From CAVYXF01 sp963772335 (GTDB lineage: Bacteria; Pseudomonadota; Alphaproteobacteria; Rhizobiales; Rhodomicrobiaceae): DNA of 64,000 nucleotides. A model generated the notes under the pieces. It worked only from the letters and a program-made list of their open reading frames with translations, was not told the DNA's origin and made no database searches. The stretch is from NCBI GenBank assembly GCA_963772335.1, contig CAVYXF010000003.1, positions 186,001 to 250,000 on the forward strand. Direction: 5' to 3'. Positions 45,533 through 54,678 of this stretch are shown here, piece after piece. Each line of letters opens with the position of its first letter. Position 1 is the first letter of the stretch. The position numbers and the translations under genes were made by a program.

Positions 45533-46234
45533 CTAAACCAGGCCGGCGCTGCGCAGGCTGAGATGACCGTCGCGACCGACGATCAGATGGTCGTGCACGG
45601 CGATCTCGAGCTTCATCGCCGCTTCGATGATCTGCTTGGTGATGTCGATGTCGGCGCGAGACGGGGTGGGGTCGCCGGAGGGGTGATTGTGCACCAGGAT
45701 GATGCTTGAGGCGGAAAGCTCGAGCGCACGCTTCACCACCTCCCGTACATAGACAGGCGTATGGTTGACTGTGCCCCGGCCCTGGACCTCGTCGGCGAGC
45801 AGGCGGTTGCGGTTATCGAGGAACAGGATGCGGAATTCCTCGCGCGGCTCATGCGCCATTGCCGCACGGCAATATTCGACGACCTTGTCCCAGGAGCTGA
45901 GCAGCGGGCGCTTGCGCAGCTCGCCTTGCATCATTCGCAGCGCCGCAGCGCGCACCAGCTTGATCTCCGTGATCGCCGCCTCACCGAGCCCGTCAACTTC
46001 CGCAAGCCGTTCCTCACTCGCCGAGATCGCCTCGGCAAAGCTGCCGAACTTGTGAATGATTGCCTTGGCGAGCGGCTTGGTGTCCCGGCGCGGGATCGCC
46101 CGGAACAGGATCAGCTCCATCAGCTCGTAGTCCGGCATCAACTCCGCGCCCCCCTGGCGAAAGCGCTCGCGCAGCCGTTGGCGATGGCCAGCATAGTGCG
46201 GTGTGACCGCCTCCTTGAAGCCCGGCAGGCTCAT
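45533..46234 (-). CDS. radC: RadC / JAB-domain DNA repair-associated protein
   Basis: A 233-residue RadC family protein. An N-terminal helix-hairpin-helix-like region (LAEVDGLGEAAITEIKLVRA) precedes the MPN/JAB metalloprotease-like domain with its VHNHPSGDPTPSRADID motif. The historic role in repair is not well supported in the literature. The ATG overlaps the map stop in an ATGA. Confidence 0.93.
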   Translation of the reverse strand: MSLPGFKEAVTPHYAGHRQRLRERFRQGGAELMPDYELMELILFRAIPRRDTKPLAKAIIHKFGSFAEAISASEERLAEVDGLGEAAITEIKLVRAAALRMMQGELRKRPLLSSWDKVVEYCRAAMAHEPREEFRILFLDNRNRLLADEVQGRGTVNHTPVYVREVVKRALELSASSIILVHNHPSGDPTPSRADIDITKQIIEAAMKLEIAVHDHLIVGRDGHLSLRSAGLV

Positions 46235-47068
46235 TGGCGCGGTACCGCGCCGTGATAAGGCGGCTTGTGCCAGCCCCGCGGCGAGTAGGTGAACACCTCA
46301 CAGCCGGTCTCTGTCACGCCCACCGTATGCTCGAATTGCGCCGACAGCGAACGGTCGCGGGTGACCGCGGTCCAGCCGTCGGAGAGCATCTTTACATGCG
46401 GCTTGCCGAGATTGATCATCGGCTCGACCGTAAACAGCATGCCCGGCTCCAGCCGGATGCCTTCGCCCGGCTCGCCGTAATGCAGGATGTTCGGCCGGTC
46501 GTGGAACACGCGTCCCAATCCGTGCCCACAGAAATCGCGCACGATCGAGCAGCGCTCGGCCTCGGCATAGAACTGGATCGCGGCACCGATATCGCCGGTC
46601 GTGGCGCCAGGCTTCACCGCAGCAATGCCGCGCATCATCGCCTCATAGGTGACCTCGAGCAGCCGCTCGGCCTTGCGCGAGATCTCGCCCACCGCGTACA
46701 TGCGGACTCGAATCCCCGTGCCAGCCATCGAGGATCAGCGTTACGTCGATATTGACGACATCGCCCTCGCGCAGCGGGCGCGGGCCAGGAATGCCGTGGC
46801 AGACCACATGATTGAGCGAGGTGCAGATGCTCTTGGTGTAGCCGCGGTAGTTCAGCGGCGCAGGTATGGCGCCATGGTCCAGGGCAAAGCCGAGCACGAG
46901 ATCGTCGAGTCGCTCGGTCGTCACGCCAGGCTGCACATAATCGGTGATCATATCGAGCGCTTCGGCGACAAGCCGCCCCGCCTTGCGCATGCCGGCAAAC
47001 GCTTCGGGCCCGTGAAGCTTGATCTTGCTTTCGCGGGGCATGGTTGGACGGATATCCAGGAACGACAT
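46231..47068 (-). CDS. map: Methionine aminopeptidase (single-base frameshift at about 46704)
   Basis: The first 121 residues contain H91, D108 and D119 of the type I enzyme (NYRGYTKSICTSLNHVVCHG, VVNIDVTLILDGWHGD). The rest (ERLLEVTYEAMMRGI, FCGHGLGRVFHDRP, LEPGMLFTVEPMI) lies in another frame. Removing one base from the GG at 46704-46705 changes DSSPHVRGG to DSSRMYAVGEISRKAERL and restores a 278-residue enzyme. The enzyme trims the initiator methionine and is essential in bacteria, so a true break is unlikely unless a second copy exists. Coupled to radC. Confidence 0.93.
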
Positions 47069-47327
47069 CAGGCGCGCCTTTTGAGAGTATTGCTATCCCT
47101 TAGATAATGTTTCCCTCCCCTCTTGAGAATCCATAAAATTGCGGGAGCTGCCAAGTCGAACCTGCTTCCAGCCGTATTCATACGAAGCTCGCTTTTCAAT
47201 GCCTGTGTCTTAGCCGGGCAAAGGCGAGGCCAAGTCTCGGGCCTCACGCCGCCGGAACTGTCTTCTATTCGCAGCGGTTTCCGCCCTCGTTGGACGCCGG
47301 CTCGCCATGCCGTTATTGTGAGGCCCC

Positions 47328-48563
47328 ATGCTCCAGACCAAAGACACGCCCGCAGCCTCCCGGCAGGCTGACATGGATTTCCCCGAATTTGTTGCCTTGA
47401 TGGCCCTGATGATGGGGCTGACCGCGCTTGCGGTCGATATCATGCTGCCCGCGCTCGCTGATATCGGTGCGGCGATGCAGGTTGCCGGGCCGAACGACCG
47501 GCAATTGGTGATCACCTTCTATCTGTTCGGCTTCGCTTTCGGCCAGATGATCTTCGGCCCCTTATCGGACCGGTTAGGGCGCAAGCGCCCACTCGCTGCT
47601 GGCCTCGTCATCTTCGCGCTGGCCGACCTCGTTGCGCTCCTTGCAATCAATGCCCCGATGCTGTTTGCGGCCCGGGCCGCGCAAGGCTTCGGGGCGGCCG
47701 CCCCCCGCGTCATCGCCCTCGCCATCATCCGCGACCGCTTTGCCGGCCGGGAGATGGCGCGCGTGATGTCCTTCGTGATGATGGTGTTCGTGCTGATGCC
47801 GATCCTGGCGCCGGCAATCGGCCAGTCGGTGATGCAGATCGTGATCTGGCGCGGTGTGTTCGGCGTGCTGCTTATCATTGCGTTGGTGGTTCTCGCCTGG
47901 TCGCAGCTGCGCCTGCGCGAGACGAGGGCGGAAGGCCAGCGGACCGCTGTACCGCTCACCGGCGCGATCCGGACCATCTTCACCTCGCGCCAGACGATCG
48001 GCTATGCGACGGCCTTCAGCTTCTTCTTCGGCATCATGATGAGCTATATCTCGAGCGCCGAGCAGATTTTCATCGATATTTACCAGCTCGGTGACGCCTT
48101 CCCGCTCGTATTCGCCTCGGTGTCATCGGCCCTGATTCTTGCCGCCTTCGCCAATTCCCGGCTGGTGGTGCGCTATGGCATGCGGCGGGTGTCGCACTTA
48201 GCGCTGATCGCCTTTCTGTGCGTGTGTGTGATCATGGCGTTGTCCGGGTTTCCGGAAAGGCCACCGCTCGTGGCCTTCTGCCTGTTCATGTCGGCGACAT
48301 TCTTCTGCTTCGGGCTGATGGCGCCGAACTTCAATGCGCTTGCCATGGAGCCGATGGGAAGCGTGGCCGGCACCGCCTCGTCCTTCATCGGCTTCTACAC
48401 GACGGCTGCAGGCGCCTGTTTCGGGACGCTGATCGGCCAGTCCTTCGACGGCACGGTGCGCCCGCTCACCATCGGCTTTGTGCTGCTCGGCACGGCGGCG
48501 CTGTTGTCGGTGGTAGTGACAGAGCGGGGCCGGCTGGCACGGCCCCATATGCCATCCAGCTAG
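47328..48563 (+). CDS. Bcr/CflA-family multidrug efflux transporter
   Basis: A 411-residue MFS protein with twelve hydrophobic segments. Motifs of the Bcr/CflA group are DIMLPALADIGAAMQV in the first loop, FGPLSDRLGRKRPL in the second loop and ALAIIRDRFAGREMARVMSF later. Such pumps export drugs or sulfonamides with protons. An ATG with GAGG upstream is used. It stands between map and a small secreted protein on the same strand. Confidence 0.9.
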   Translation: MLQTKDTPAASRQADMDFPEFVALMALMMGLTALAVDIMLPALADIGAAMQVAGPNDRQLVITFYLFGFAFGQMIFGPLSDRLGRKRPLAAGLVIFALADLVALLAINAPMLFAARAAQGFGAAAPRVIALAIIRDRFAGREMARVMSFVMMVFVLMPILAPAIGQSVMQIVIWRGVFGVLLIIALVVLAWSQLRLRETRAEGQRTAVPLTGAIRTIFTSRQTIGYATAFSFFFGIMMSYISSAEQIFIDIYQLGDAFPLVFASVSSALILAAFANSRLVVRYGMRRVSHLALIAFLCVCVIMALSGFPERPPLVAFCLFMSATFFCFGLMAPNFNALAMEPMGSVAGTASSFIGFYTTAAGACFGTLIGQSFDGTVRPLTIGFVLLGTAALLSVVVTERGRLARPHMPSS

Positions 48564-48644
48564 TGTCCCCTCTCCGAAGTTCTCCAGCTCCAGAACGTGA
48601 CGAACCTTTGAATCGTCACACGAGCTAGGATTGCAGTTCGCGCA

Positions 48645-48661
48645 TTGCTGCTGTGCAGCAA
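48645..48661. promoter_or_regulatory. TTGCTGC-TGT-GCAGCAA inverted repeat
   Basis: A perfect 7 bp inverted repeat with a 3-base spacer, 82 bp upstream of the small secreted protein. It contains CTGC-N3-GCAG, the form described for PhaR regulators of polyhydroxyalkanoate metabolism in other alphaproteobacteria. The assignment is a hypothesis based only on the motif. Confidence 0.35.
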
Positions 48662-48742
48662 AACGGCTGCGCACATTGTGCGTCGCAATATAGTCTTTGA
48701 TGCGCCGACCCGGAGCCAACCGGGCATAACGGAGCCAAAGCA

Positions 48743-49123
48743 ATGATCATGACGAAAAGCCTGTTTGCGGCTAGCCTCCTTTCCGGAATGGCTATGGCCG
48801 CCTTCATTCCTGCCCATGCCGAGCAGAGCGATATGCAAAGCTATGCCTCCTCCCAGGCCATCAGCCACGCCTTCGGCTCGAAAAAAGCTGTCGGCTACTT
48901 CGCGCAGCAGAACGGCGCCTGCGCGCTGACCATGTTTCTCACCGAGGCCGAGGACGGACATATCGCGCCGTCGGCGGCCCGGATCCGCTTCACTGTGAAG
49001 CCCGGCGAGAGCGCCGAGCTCTCAAGCGTCGAGGGCCAGGCCCTTCAGGTGAAATGCGGCCCGAACGCCGCTGCCGTCGAAGTCCGCCAGACCGGCCTCA
49101 CCACTGCAGCCGTCACACATTGA
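48743..49123 (+). CDS. Small secreted protein of unknown function
   Basis: A 126-residue protein with a signal peptide (TKSLFAASLLSGMAMAAFIP, cleavage after AHA) and a small strand-rich domain that has two cysteines (NGACALTM and VKCGPNAAAV) which may form one disulfide. The LTEAEDGHIAPSAARIRFTV block is its most distinctive part. No family recognised. GGAG lies before the ATG. Confidence 0.68.
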   Translation: MIMTKSLFAASLLSGMAMAAFIPAHAEQSDMQSYASSQAISHAFGSKKAVGYFAQQNGACALTMFLTEAEDGHIAPSAARIRFTVKPGESAELSSVEGQALQVKCGPNAAAVEVRQTGLTTAAVTH

Positions 49124-49369
49124 GCCCGCGCCAATCGAAATGAAAGGGAGCGCCTGCCCAGGCGCTCCTGCAAAGCGCGCCCCGAGCGCCTTTACCGTGA
49201 CATACGTCCCCCAGCAACCGCCAGCCCTCATCAAGAACACGGTCCCGCGCCTTCGGCGCGTTCAGACCGACCATGGGATGCATCAAATTTTTTATTGACG
49301 CCTCTCGCGCCGACATGCGCTGATATATCACATAAAAAAAGGAACGGGCGTTCGGGGAGGCCGTGGCGG

Positions 49370-51049
49370 ATGTCGATGCCGCTGGCAGATTTCGTCGTGG
49401 TCGGTGCAGGTTCGTCGGGCTGCGTGCTCGCGAACCGCCTGTCGTCGAGCGGAAGCCACAGCGTTGCCCTGCTCGAAGCGGGGGGCCGCGACGTCAATCC
49501 CTGGATTTATCTGCCGATCGGCTACGGCAAGACCATGTGGGACAAGAAGGTCAACTGGACCTTCTACACCGAGCCCGACCCGAACATGAACAACCGCCGG
49601 ATCTACTGGCCGCGCGGCAAGGTGCTGGGCGGGTCCAGCTCCATCAACGGACTTATCGCAATCCGCGGCCAGCCCGAGGACTATGACGCCTGGGAGCGGC
49701 GGGGCAATCCCGGCTGGTCTTGGCCCAGCGTGCTGCCCTATTTCCGCAAGCTCGAACACAATCCGGATCACGCCGGAGATCAGCTGCATGGCATCCATGG
49801 CCCCTTGCCTATCAGCTCGATCCGGACGAGGCACGAGCTGATCGACGCCGCCATCGCCGCCGCTGAGCAGCTGGAGGTGCCGCGCACGGCGGACTTCAAC
49901 GGCCGCACCCAGGAGGGCGTCGGCTATTACCAGTTGACCACCATTGCCGGCCTACGCGTGAGTGCCGCGAAGGCTTATCTCAACCCCGCTCGCAAGCGGA
50001 ACAACCTTCGGATTATCACCCACGCTCAGGCGACCGGCCTCATCCTCGAGGGCCGCCGCGCTGTCGGCGTGCGCTATATCTACAAAGGCGAACGTTGTGA
50101 GATCCGGGCGCGCCATGGTGTCGTGCTGTCGGCTGGCGCGCTGCAATCACCTCAACTCCTGATGCTCTCCGGGATCGGCCCCGCCAGCCAGCTCCGGACG
50201 CATGGCATCCCGGTCGTGCTGGACCGCCGGGCCGTGGGCGACAACCTTCAGGACCATCTGCAGGTTCGGCTGATTTACAAATGCACCAAGCCGATCACGA
50301 CCAACGATCAGCTTAACTCGCTCGCCGGCCGGGTCAGGATCGGCCTGCAATGGGCACTGTTCCGCTCAGGCCCGCTGGCGATCGGCATCAACCAGGGCGG
50401 TCTCTTCACCCGCGTTCTGAACGACGGCGGCACGACCCCCGACATCCAGTTCCATATTGCCACACTGAGCGCTGATATGGCCGGCGCCAAGCCTCACCCC
50501 TTTTCCGGCTTTACCCTTTCTGTATGCCAGTTACGACCGACCAGCCGGGGTGCCGTAAGGCTCGCCTCGGCAAACCCGCTCGATCCGCCGCTGATTTATG
50601 CCAACTACCTTTCCACAGAACACGACCGGCGCTGTGCGACGGCTGCAATCGCCTTTGCCCGCAAGCTTGCCGGGACCGAGCCGCTCAAGAGCTACGTCGC
50701 CGAGGAGGTGCTGCCGGGGGCGCAGGCAACCAGCGATGAAGATCTCCTTGAATTTGCACGCAATCACGGCGCCACCATCTTCCACCCCTCCGGGACCTGC
50801 CGTATGGGCTCGGATGAGGACGCCATTGTTGATCCGCGGCTGCGGGTCAGAGATATGGAGGCGCTTTGGGTGGTCGATTGCTCCATCATGCCGACGCTCG
50901 TTTCCGGAAATACCAATCTGCCCGCCATCATGATTGCCGAGAAAGCTTCGGACATGATCCTGGAGGATGCGCAAGAGCGGATTGCGGGAGAGACACGTCG
51001 CCCGGTCAAGCAGCACGAGCGGCATGGGGCAGACGGCGTAACGGCTTGA
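49370..51049 (+). CDS. GMC-family FAD-dependent oxidoreductase
   Basis: A 559-residue glucose-methanol-choline oxidoreductase, with the FAD loop VVGAGSSGCVLANRL (residues 10-24), GMC signature GKVLGGSSSINGL (about 84-96), and the catalytic histidine H472 in IFHPSGTCRMG. The second active-site position falls in SGNTNLPA (N514 region). It likely oxidises an alcohol or polyol. GGGAGG precedes the ATG at 49370. A TRAP transporter follows after 49 bp, so import of a substrate and its oxidation may be linked. Confidence 0.92.
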   Translation: MSMPLADFVVVGAGSSGCVLANRLSSSGSHSVALLEAGGRDVNPWIYLPIGYGKTMWDKKVNWTFYTEPDPNMNNRRIYWPRGKVLGGSSSINGLIAIRGQPEDYDAWERRGNPGWSWPSVLPYFRKLEHNPDHAGDQLHGIHGPLPISSIRTRHELIDAAIAAAEQLEVPRTADFNGRTQEGVGYYQLTTIAGLRVSAAKAYLNPARKRNNLRIITHAQATGLILEGRRAVGVRYIYKGERCEIRARHGVVLSAGALQSPQLLMLSGIGPASQLRTHGIPVVLDRRAVGDNLQDHLQVRLIYKCTKPITTNDQLNSLAGRVRIGLQWALFRSGPLAIGINQGGLFTRVLNDGGTTPDIQFHIATLSADMAGAKPHPFSGFTLSVCQLRPTSRGAVRLASANPLDPPLIYANYLSTEHDRRCATAAIAFARKLAGTEPLKSYVAEEVLPGAQATSDEDLLEFARNHGATIFHPSGTCRMGSDEDAIVDPRLRVRDMEALWVVDCSIMPTLVSGNTNLPAIMIAEKASDMILEDAQERIAGETRRPVKQHERHGADGVTA

Positions 51050-51098
51050 GCCGGCACCGTCCGCAGGCTTGAAGGTGAAATAGAATGGGAGGAATGGA

Positions 51099-52193
51099 AT
51101 GTTCGGCAGATTGGGGAAATTCATCGCCGTCGGCGCGCTTGCGCTGGGGGTGACCACAAGCGTTTGGGCGCAGCAGAAGATCCGGATGCAAACGGCGGTG
51201 CCGTCCGCCTCCATCTATTTCGAGCTGCTGAAGCGATATGCCGACCGCGTGGACCGGATGTCCGGCGGCAAGATCAAGATCGAGGTGCTGCCCGACGGCG
51301 CCATTGTGCCCGCCTTCGAGATTCTGGACGCGGTGGATAAGGGCGTCGTGGAGGCAGGCTATGCCTGGACGCATTACTGGTCGGGCAAGCACCCTGCGGC
51401 GGGCCTGTTCTCCAATCCTATGGCCGGTGCCGGCGCGGGGCTGGACCAGCTCTCGCACGTCGCCTGGCTCTATGAAGGCGGCGGCAATAAGCTGCTGCAG
51501 CGCCTCTACAGCGAGGTGCTGAAGGTCGATGTCGTGGCCCAAATGGTGCAGCCAATGGGCCCTGACCCGCTGGGCTGGTTCAAACGGCCGATTACCAGCG
51601 TCGAAGACTTCAAGAGCATGAAATACCGCTCCCCGCCGGGCATCACCGGCGAAATCTTCAAGGAAATGGGCATCGCCGCTGTCGCCCTGCCCGGCGGCGA
51701 AATCGTGCCGGCTGCCCAGCGCGGCACCATTGATGCCGCCGAATGGATCGGCCCTGCCGACGACCGCAATCTCGGCCTGCATACGATCTGGAAGAACTAC
51801 TATTTGCAGGGGCTGCACCAGTCGACCGACGTGGGCGAGATCCTCTGGAACAAGACTTGGTACGATAAGCTGCCGGACGATCAGAAGGCCATGCTGGAAA
51901 CCGCCTCGCTCGCCTCGATCGGTGAGACCTACACCTTCAACGTCGCACGAAATGCCCAGGCCATTGTCGAGCTGCGCGAGAAATATGGCGTGCAGATCCA
52001 TGACACGCCGAAGGAGTTCTATGCGGAGTTCGTGAAGGCCACGAATACCGTGCTCGACCGCTATGCCGCCAAGGAACCGTTCTTTAAGGAGGTGCTGGAC
52101 AGCCAGCGCAACTTCGCCAAGACGGTCGTGCCGTATTGGACGAAGGTCCTTGATCTCTATTCCGAGCTCGGCAACGCATCTTTGCAGAAATGA
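51099..52193 (+). CDS. dctP: TRAP transporter solute-binding protein (DctP family, keto-acid type)
   Basis: A 364-residue periplasmic binding protein with signal peptide (AVGALALGVTTSVWA). The EWIGPADDRNLGLHTIWKNY segment matches the place of the ligand-site motif in keto-acid binding TakP-like proteins. It delivers its ligand to the DctQM membrane pair encoded downstream. Good GGGAGGA site before the ATG. The ligand call is an inference from one motif. Confidence 0.9.
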   Translation: MFGRLGKFIAVGALALGVTTSVWAQQKIRMQTAVPSASIYFELLKRYADRVDRMSGGKIKIEVLPDGAIVPAFEILDAVDKGVVEAGYAWTHYWSGKHPAAGLFSNPMAGAGAGLDQLSHVAWLYEGGGNKLLQRLYSEVLKVDVVAQMVQPMGPDPLGWFKRPITSVEDFKSMKYRSPPGITGEIFKEMGIAAVALPGGEIVPAAQRGTIDAAEWIGPADDRNLGLHTIWKNYYLQGLHQSTDVGEILWNKTWYDKLPDDQKAMLETASLASIGETYTFNVARNAQAIVELREKYGVQIHDTPKEFYAEFVKATNTVLDRYAAKEPFFKEVLDSQRNFAKTVVPYWTKVLDLYSELGNASLQK

Positions 52194-52201
52194 CCTGACG
52201 A

Positions 52202-52240
52202 AGAGTCCGGTATCGGTCCTTGAGGCTGGCGCCGGGCTCT
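52202..52240 (+). terminator. Stem-loop after the binding-protein gene
   Basis: AGAGTCCGG pairs with CCGGGCTCT (one G-U) around a 21-base loop, right after the dctP stop and before dctQ. Such hairpins often protect the binding-protein mRNA from 3' decay or reduce read-through so that the binding protein is made in excess. Confidence 0.5.
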
Positions 52241-52288
52241 TTCCATGCCATCACGAGAGCATCCCAAAAGAAACGATGGGGGACGCGA

Positions 52289-52873
52289 ATGCGCGAAGAA
52301 CACGCGGTCGGCCTGGAACGAATCGTGCGCACGCTGGACAAGGCCGCGCTTTGGTCGGGATGGCTGGTAAGCTGGCTCATCGTGCCCATGGTACTGGCGC
52401 TGGTCTACGAGGTGGTCGCCCGCTATTTCTTCAACGCGCCGACGATCTGGGCCTATGACGTCACCTTCATGACCTACGGCACGTTTTTCATGCTCGGCTC
52501 CGCCTACACGCTCCAGCGCGGTGGCCATATCCGCACCGACAGTTTTTACGCCAACTGGTCGCCGCGACGGCAGGGCGCGACGGACGCGATCTGCTATCTC
52601 CTGTTCTTCTTTCCCGGGCTCATCGTGTTTCTATTCGTCACCTGGGACTTCTTCTGGGTCTCCTACCTGCGGGACGAGCGCAGCGTAACCTCGCCCTGGT
52701 TGCCACCGATCTGGCCACTGAAGGCGGCGATGCCCGCGGCCTGCGTACTCCTCCTGATCCAAGGCACCGCCGAACTCCTCCGCTCGATCCAGGCGTGGCG
52801 AACCGGCAAATGGATTCCTCGCCACAATCCCGCGGCAGCGCCGAACGAGGTTGGGGCCAGCCCCAGTGTTTGA
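52289..52873 (+). CDS. dctQ: TRAP transporter small membrane subunit (DctQ)
   Basis: A 194-residue protein with four membrane helices: LVSWLIVPMVLALVYEVVAR, YDVTFMTYGTFFMLGSAYTL, ICYLLFFFPGLIVFLFVTWD and LKAAMPAACVLLLIQGTAEL. The VARYFFNAPTIWAYD motif between the first two is typical of DctQ. Start at the ATG at 52289. Its stop overlaps dctM. Confidence 0.93.
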   Translation: MREEHAVGLERIVRTLDKAALWSGWLVSWLIVPMVLALVYEVVARYFFNAPTIWAYDVTFMTYGTFFMLGSAYTLQRGGHIRTDSFYANWSPRRQGATDAICYLLFFFPGLIVFLFVTWDFFWVSYLRDERSVTSPWLPPIWPLKAAMPAACVLLLIQGTAELLRSIQAWRTGKWIPRHNPAAAPNEVGASPSV

Positions 52874-54197
52874 AGCGCTCGGTATCTCGAACGAATTCGT
52901 CGGGCTGATCGCGCTTGCCATCCTGTTCGGCGCCATTTTTATCGGCTTTCCGATCTCCTTCACGCTGATCGCGGTCGCGCTCGGGGTGGGCTATCTGGCT
53001 CTCGGGAAGCTCGCGATCTACCTCATGACCTTGCAAGTGTTCTCTGTCATGAAGGAGACGTCGCTCGCCTCGGTGCCCTTCTTCCTGTTCATGGGCTTTC
53101 TCCTGGAGCAGTCGGGCCTGATGCAGAAGCTGTTCCGAGGCGTGCAGCAGCTTCTCGCCAATGTCCGCGGCTCGCTCTACCTCGCGGTGCTTGCCACCGC
53201 GACCATTTTCGCAGCCGCGACCGGCATCGTCGGCTCATCGGTGACGCTGCTTGGCGTAATGGCCGCACCCTCCATGATTCGGTCTGGCTATGATGTGCGC
53301 CTCTCTGCGGGCGCGATCACGGCCGGGGGCACGCTGGGCATCTTGATCCCGCCCTCAGTGATGCTGATCGTGATGGGGCCGGTCGTCGGCGTCCCCGCGA
53401 CCGACCTGTTCATGGCGGCAGTCCTGCCAGGGATCTTGCTGGCCGGGCTCTACATCGCCTATTGCCTCGGCCGCTGCTATCTGGACCCGTCTCTGGGCCC
53501 ACCCCTTCCGATCGAGGAGCGCGCCGCAAGCACCCTCGCCGTGGTCAGGGAACTGGCGGTCGGCGTTGTGCCCGTCATCATCGTCATCCTCGGCACGCTC
53601 GGCGTGATCCTAGCCGGCATCGCCACCCCGACGGATGCCGGCGCGTTCGGCGCGTTCGTGGTGTTCTTGCTGACGCTCATGACCGGCACCATGACCTGGA
53701 CGAAGTTCAAGCGGACGCTCTACGCCACGCTGGAGGTCTCCTCCATGATCCTCCTGCTGGTCGCGGCGTCCAACTATTTTGGCGCCGTCTTCGCCCGGCT
53801 CGGCACGGCCAATATGATCGCGGAATGGCTCGTCAGCCTGCCATTCCCCCCAACCGTTATGCTGATCCTGATCCTTGCCCTGATCTTCGTCCTGGGCTGG
53901 CCGCTTGAATGGGTGCCGATCGTCTTGATCGTCGTGCCGATCCTGCTGCCGCTGGTGCAAAAGCTCGGCATCGACCGCGTCTGGTTCTGCACGCTGGTCG
54001 CGGTCTGCCTGCAGACGGCGTGGCTTTCGCCTCCGGTTGCTCTTTCGGCATATTTTTTGAAAGGGGTCGTGCCGCAATGGCACCTGAATGACATCTATGC
54101 CGGCATGTTTCAGTTCATGGTTCTGCAGCTCATCGGGCTGGGGCTCCTGGTTATGTTTCCGCAGTTGGCGCTTTGGCTGCCCCAGGTGCTGAAATGA
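52866..54197 (+). CDS. dctM: TRAP transporter large membrane subunit (DctM)
   Basis: A polytopic protein of about 443 residues with the DctM landmarks PFFLFMGFLLEQSGL, AAATGIVGSSVTLLGVMAAP, AGGTLGILIPPSVMLIVMG and, in the second half, GIATPTDAGAFGAF. The start may be the GTG at 52866 (8-base overlap with dctQ) or a TTG at 52851. With DctP and DctQ it forms a sodium-driven importer. Confidence 0.93.
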   Translation: MFEALGISNEFVGLIALAILFGAIFIGFPISFTLIAVALGVGYLALGKLAIYLMTLQVFSVMKETSLASVPFFLFMGFLLEQSGLMQKLFRGVQQLLANVRGSLYLAVLATATIFAAATGIVGSSVTLLGVMAAPSMIRSGYDVRLSAGAITAGGTLGILIPPSVMLIVMGPVVGVPATDLFMAAVLPGILLAGLYIAYCLGRCYLDPSLGPPLPIEERAASTLAVVRELAVGVVPVIIVILGTLGVILAGIATPTDAGAFGAFVVFLLTLMTGTMTWTKFKRTLYATLEVSSMILLLVAASNYFGAVFARLGTANMIAEWLVSLPFPPTVMLILILALIFVLGWPLEWVPIVLIVVPILLPLVQKLGIDRVWFCTLVAVCLQTAWLSPPVALSAYFLKGVVPQWHLNDIYAGMFQFMVLQLIGLGLLVMFPQLALWLPQVLK

Positions 54198-54284
54198 GCG
54201 CAACAAAATCAGATTGCCGATGATGGTGTCTCGACGGCATGGAAGCCGTCACGGATCCAACGGCCGATATTCGCGGCAAGCGCC

Positions 54285-54657
54285 GGCCGTCGTCGATGAT
54301 GGCTTCAAGGCCATGGCCCAGAAATTCTACGACTGGCACAATTCCGGCGTGATGGCGAAGGAACTATGGGGCTCGGTTTCGGGCGCGACCTATCGCGGTG
54401 CCAATGACGAGTTCAAGAACGCCCAGGTCGTGCTCTGCATGTCGGGCTCCTGGCAGATTGCGCAGTTCGATAAGACCATTGGGGACGCATTCGACTGGAT
54501 CGCCGTACCGAACCCCTGCGGACCCGGCGGATGCACGGGCATGCCCGGCGGCGCGGGACTGGTCGCCATCAAGACCGCGAAGGACCCCAAGGCGGTCGCC
54601 AAGGTGATGGAGTATCTCGCGAGCGAGGACGTGGTCTCATCCCCAGAAGCTTTTTAA
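54285..54657 (+). pseudogene. Fragment of a sugar ABC transporter substrate-binding protein
   Basis: The open frame holds only an internal part of an extracellular solute-binding protein (family 1): DDGFKAMAQKFYDWHNSGV, WGSVSGATYRGANDEFKNAQ, MSGSWQIAQFDKTIGDAFDW and NPCGPGGCTGMPGGAG. The N-terminal lobe and signal peptide are missing, and the end breaks off at YLASEDV. At about 120 residues it cannot work as a binding protein. It shows that a sugar ABC importer operon once stood ahead of the glycosidase and was deleted. Confidence 0.75.
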
Positions 54658-54678
54658 TCCCGGAGGGTGTGAGCTAGC

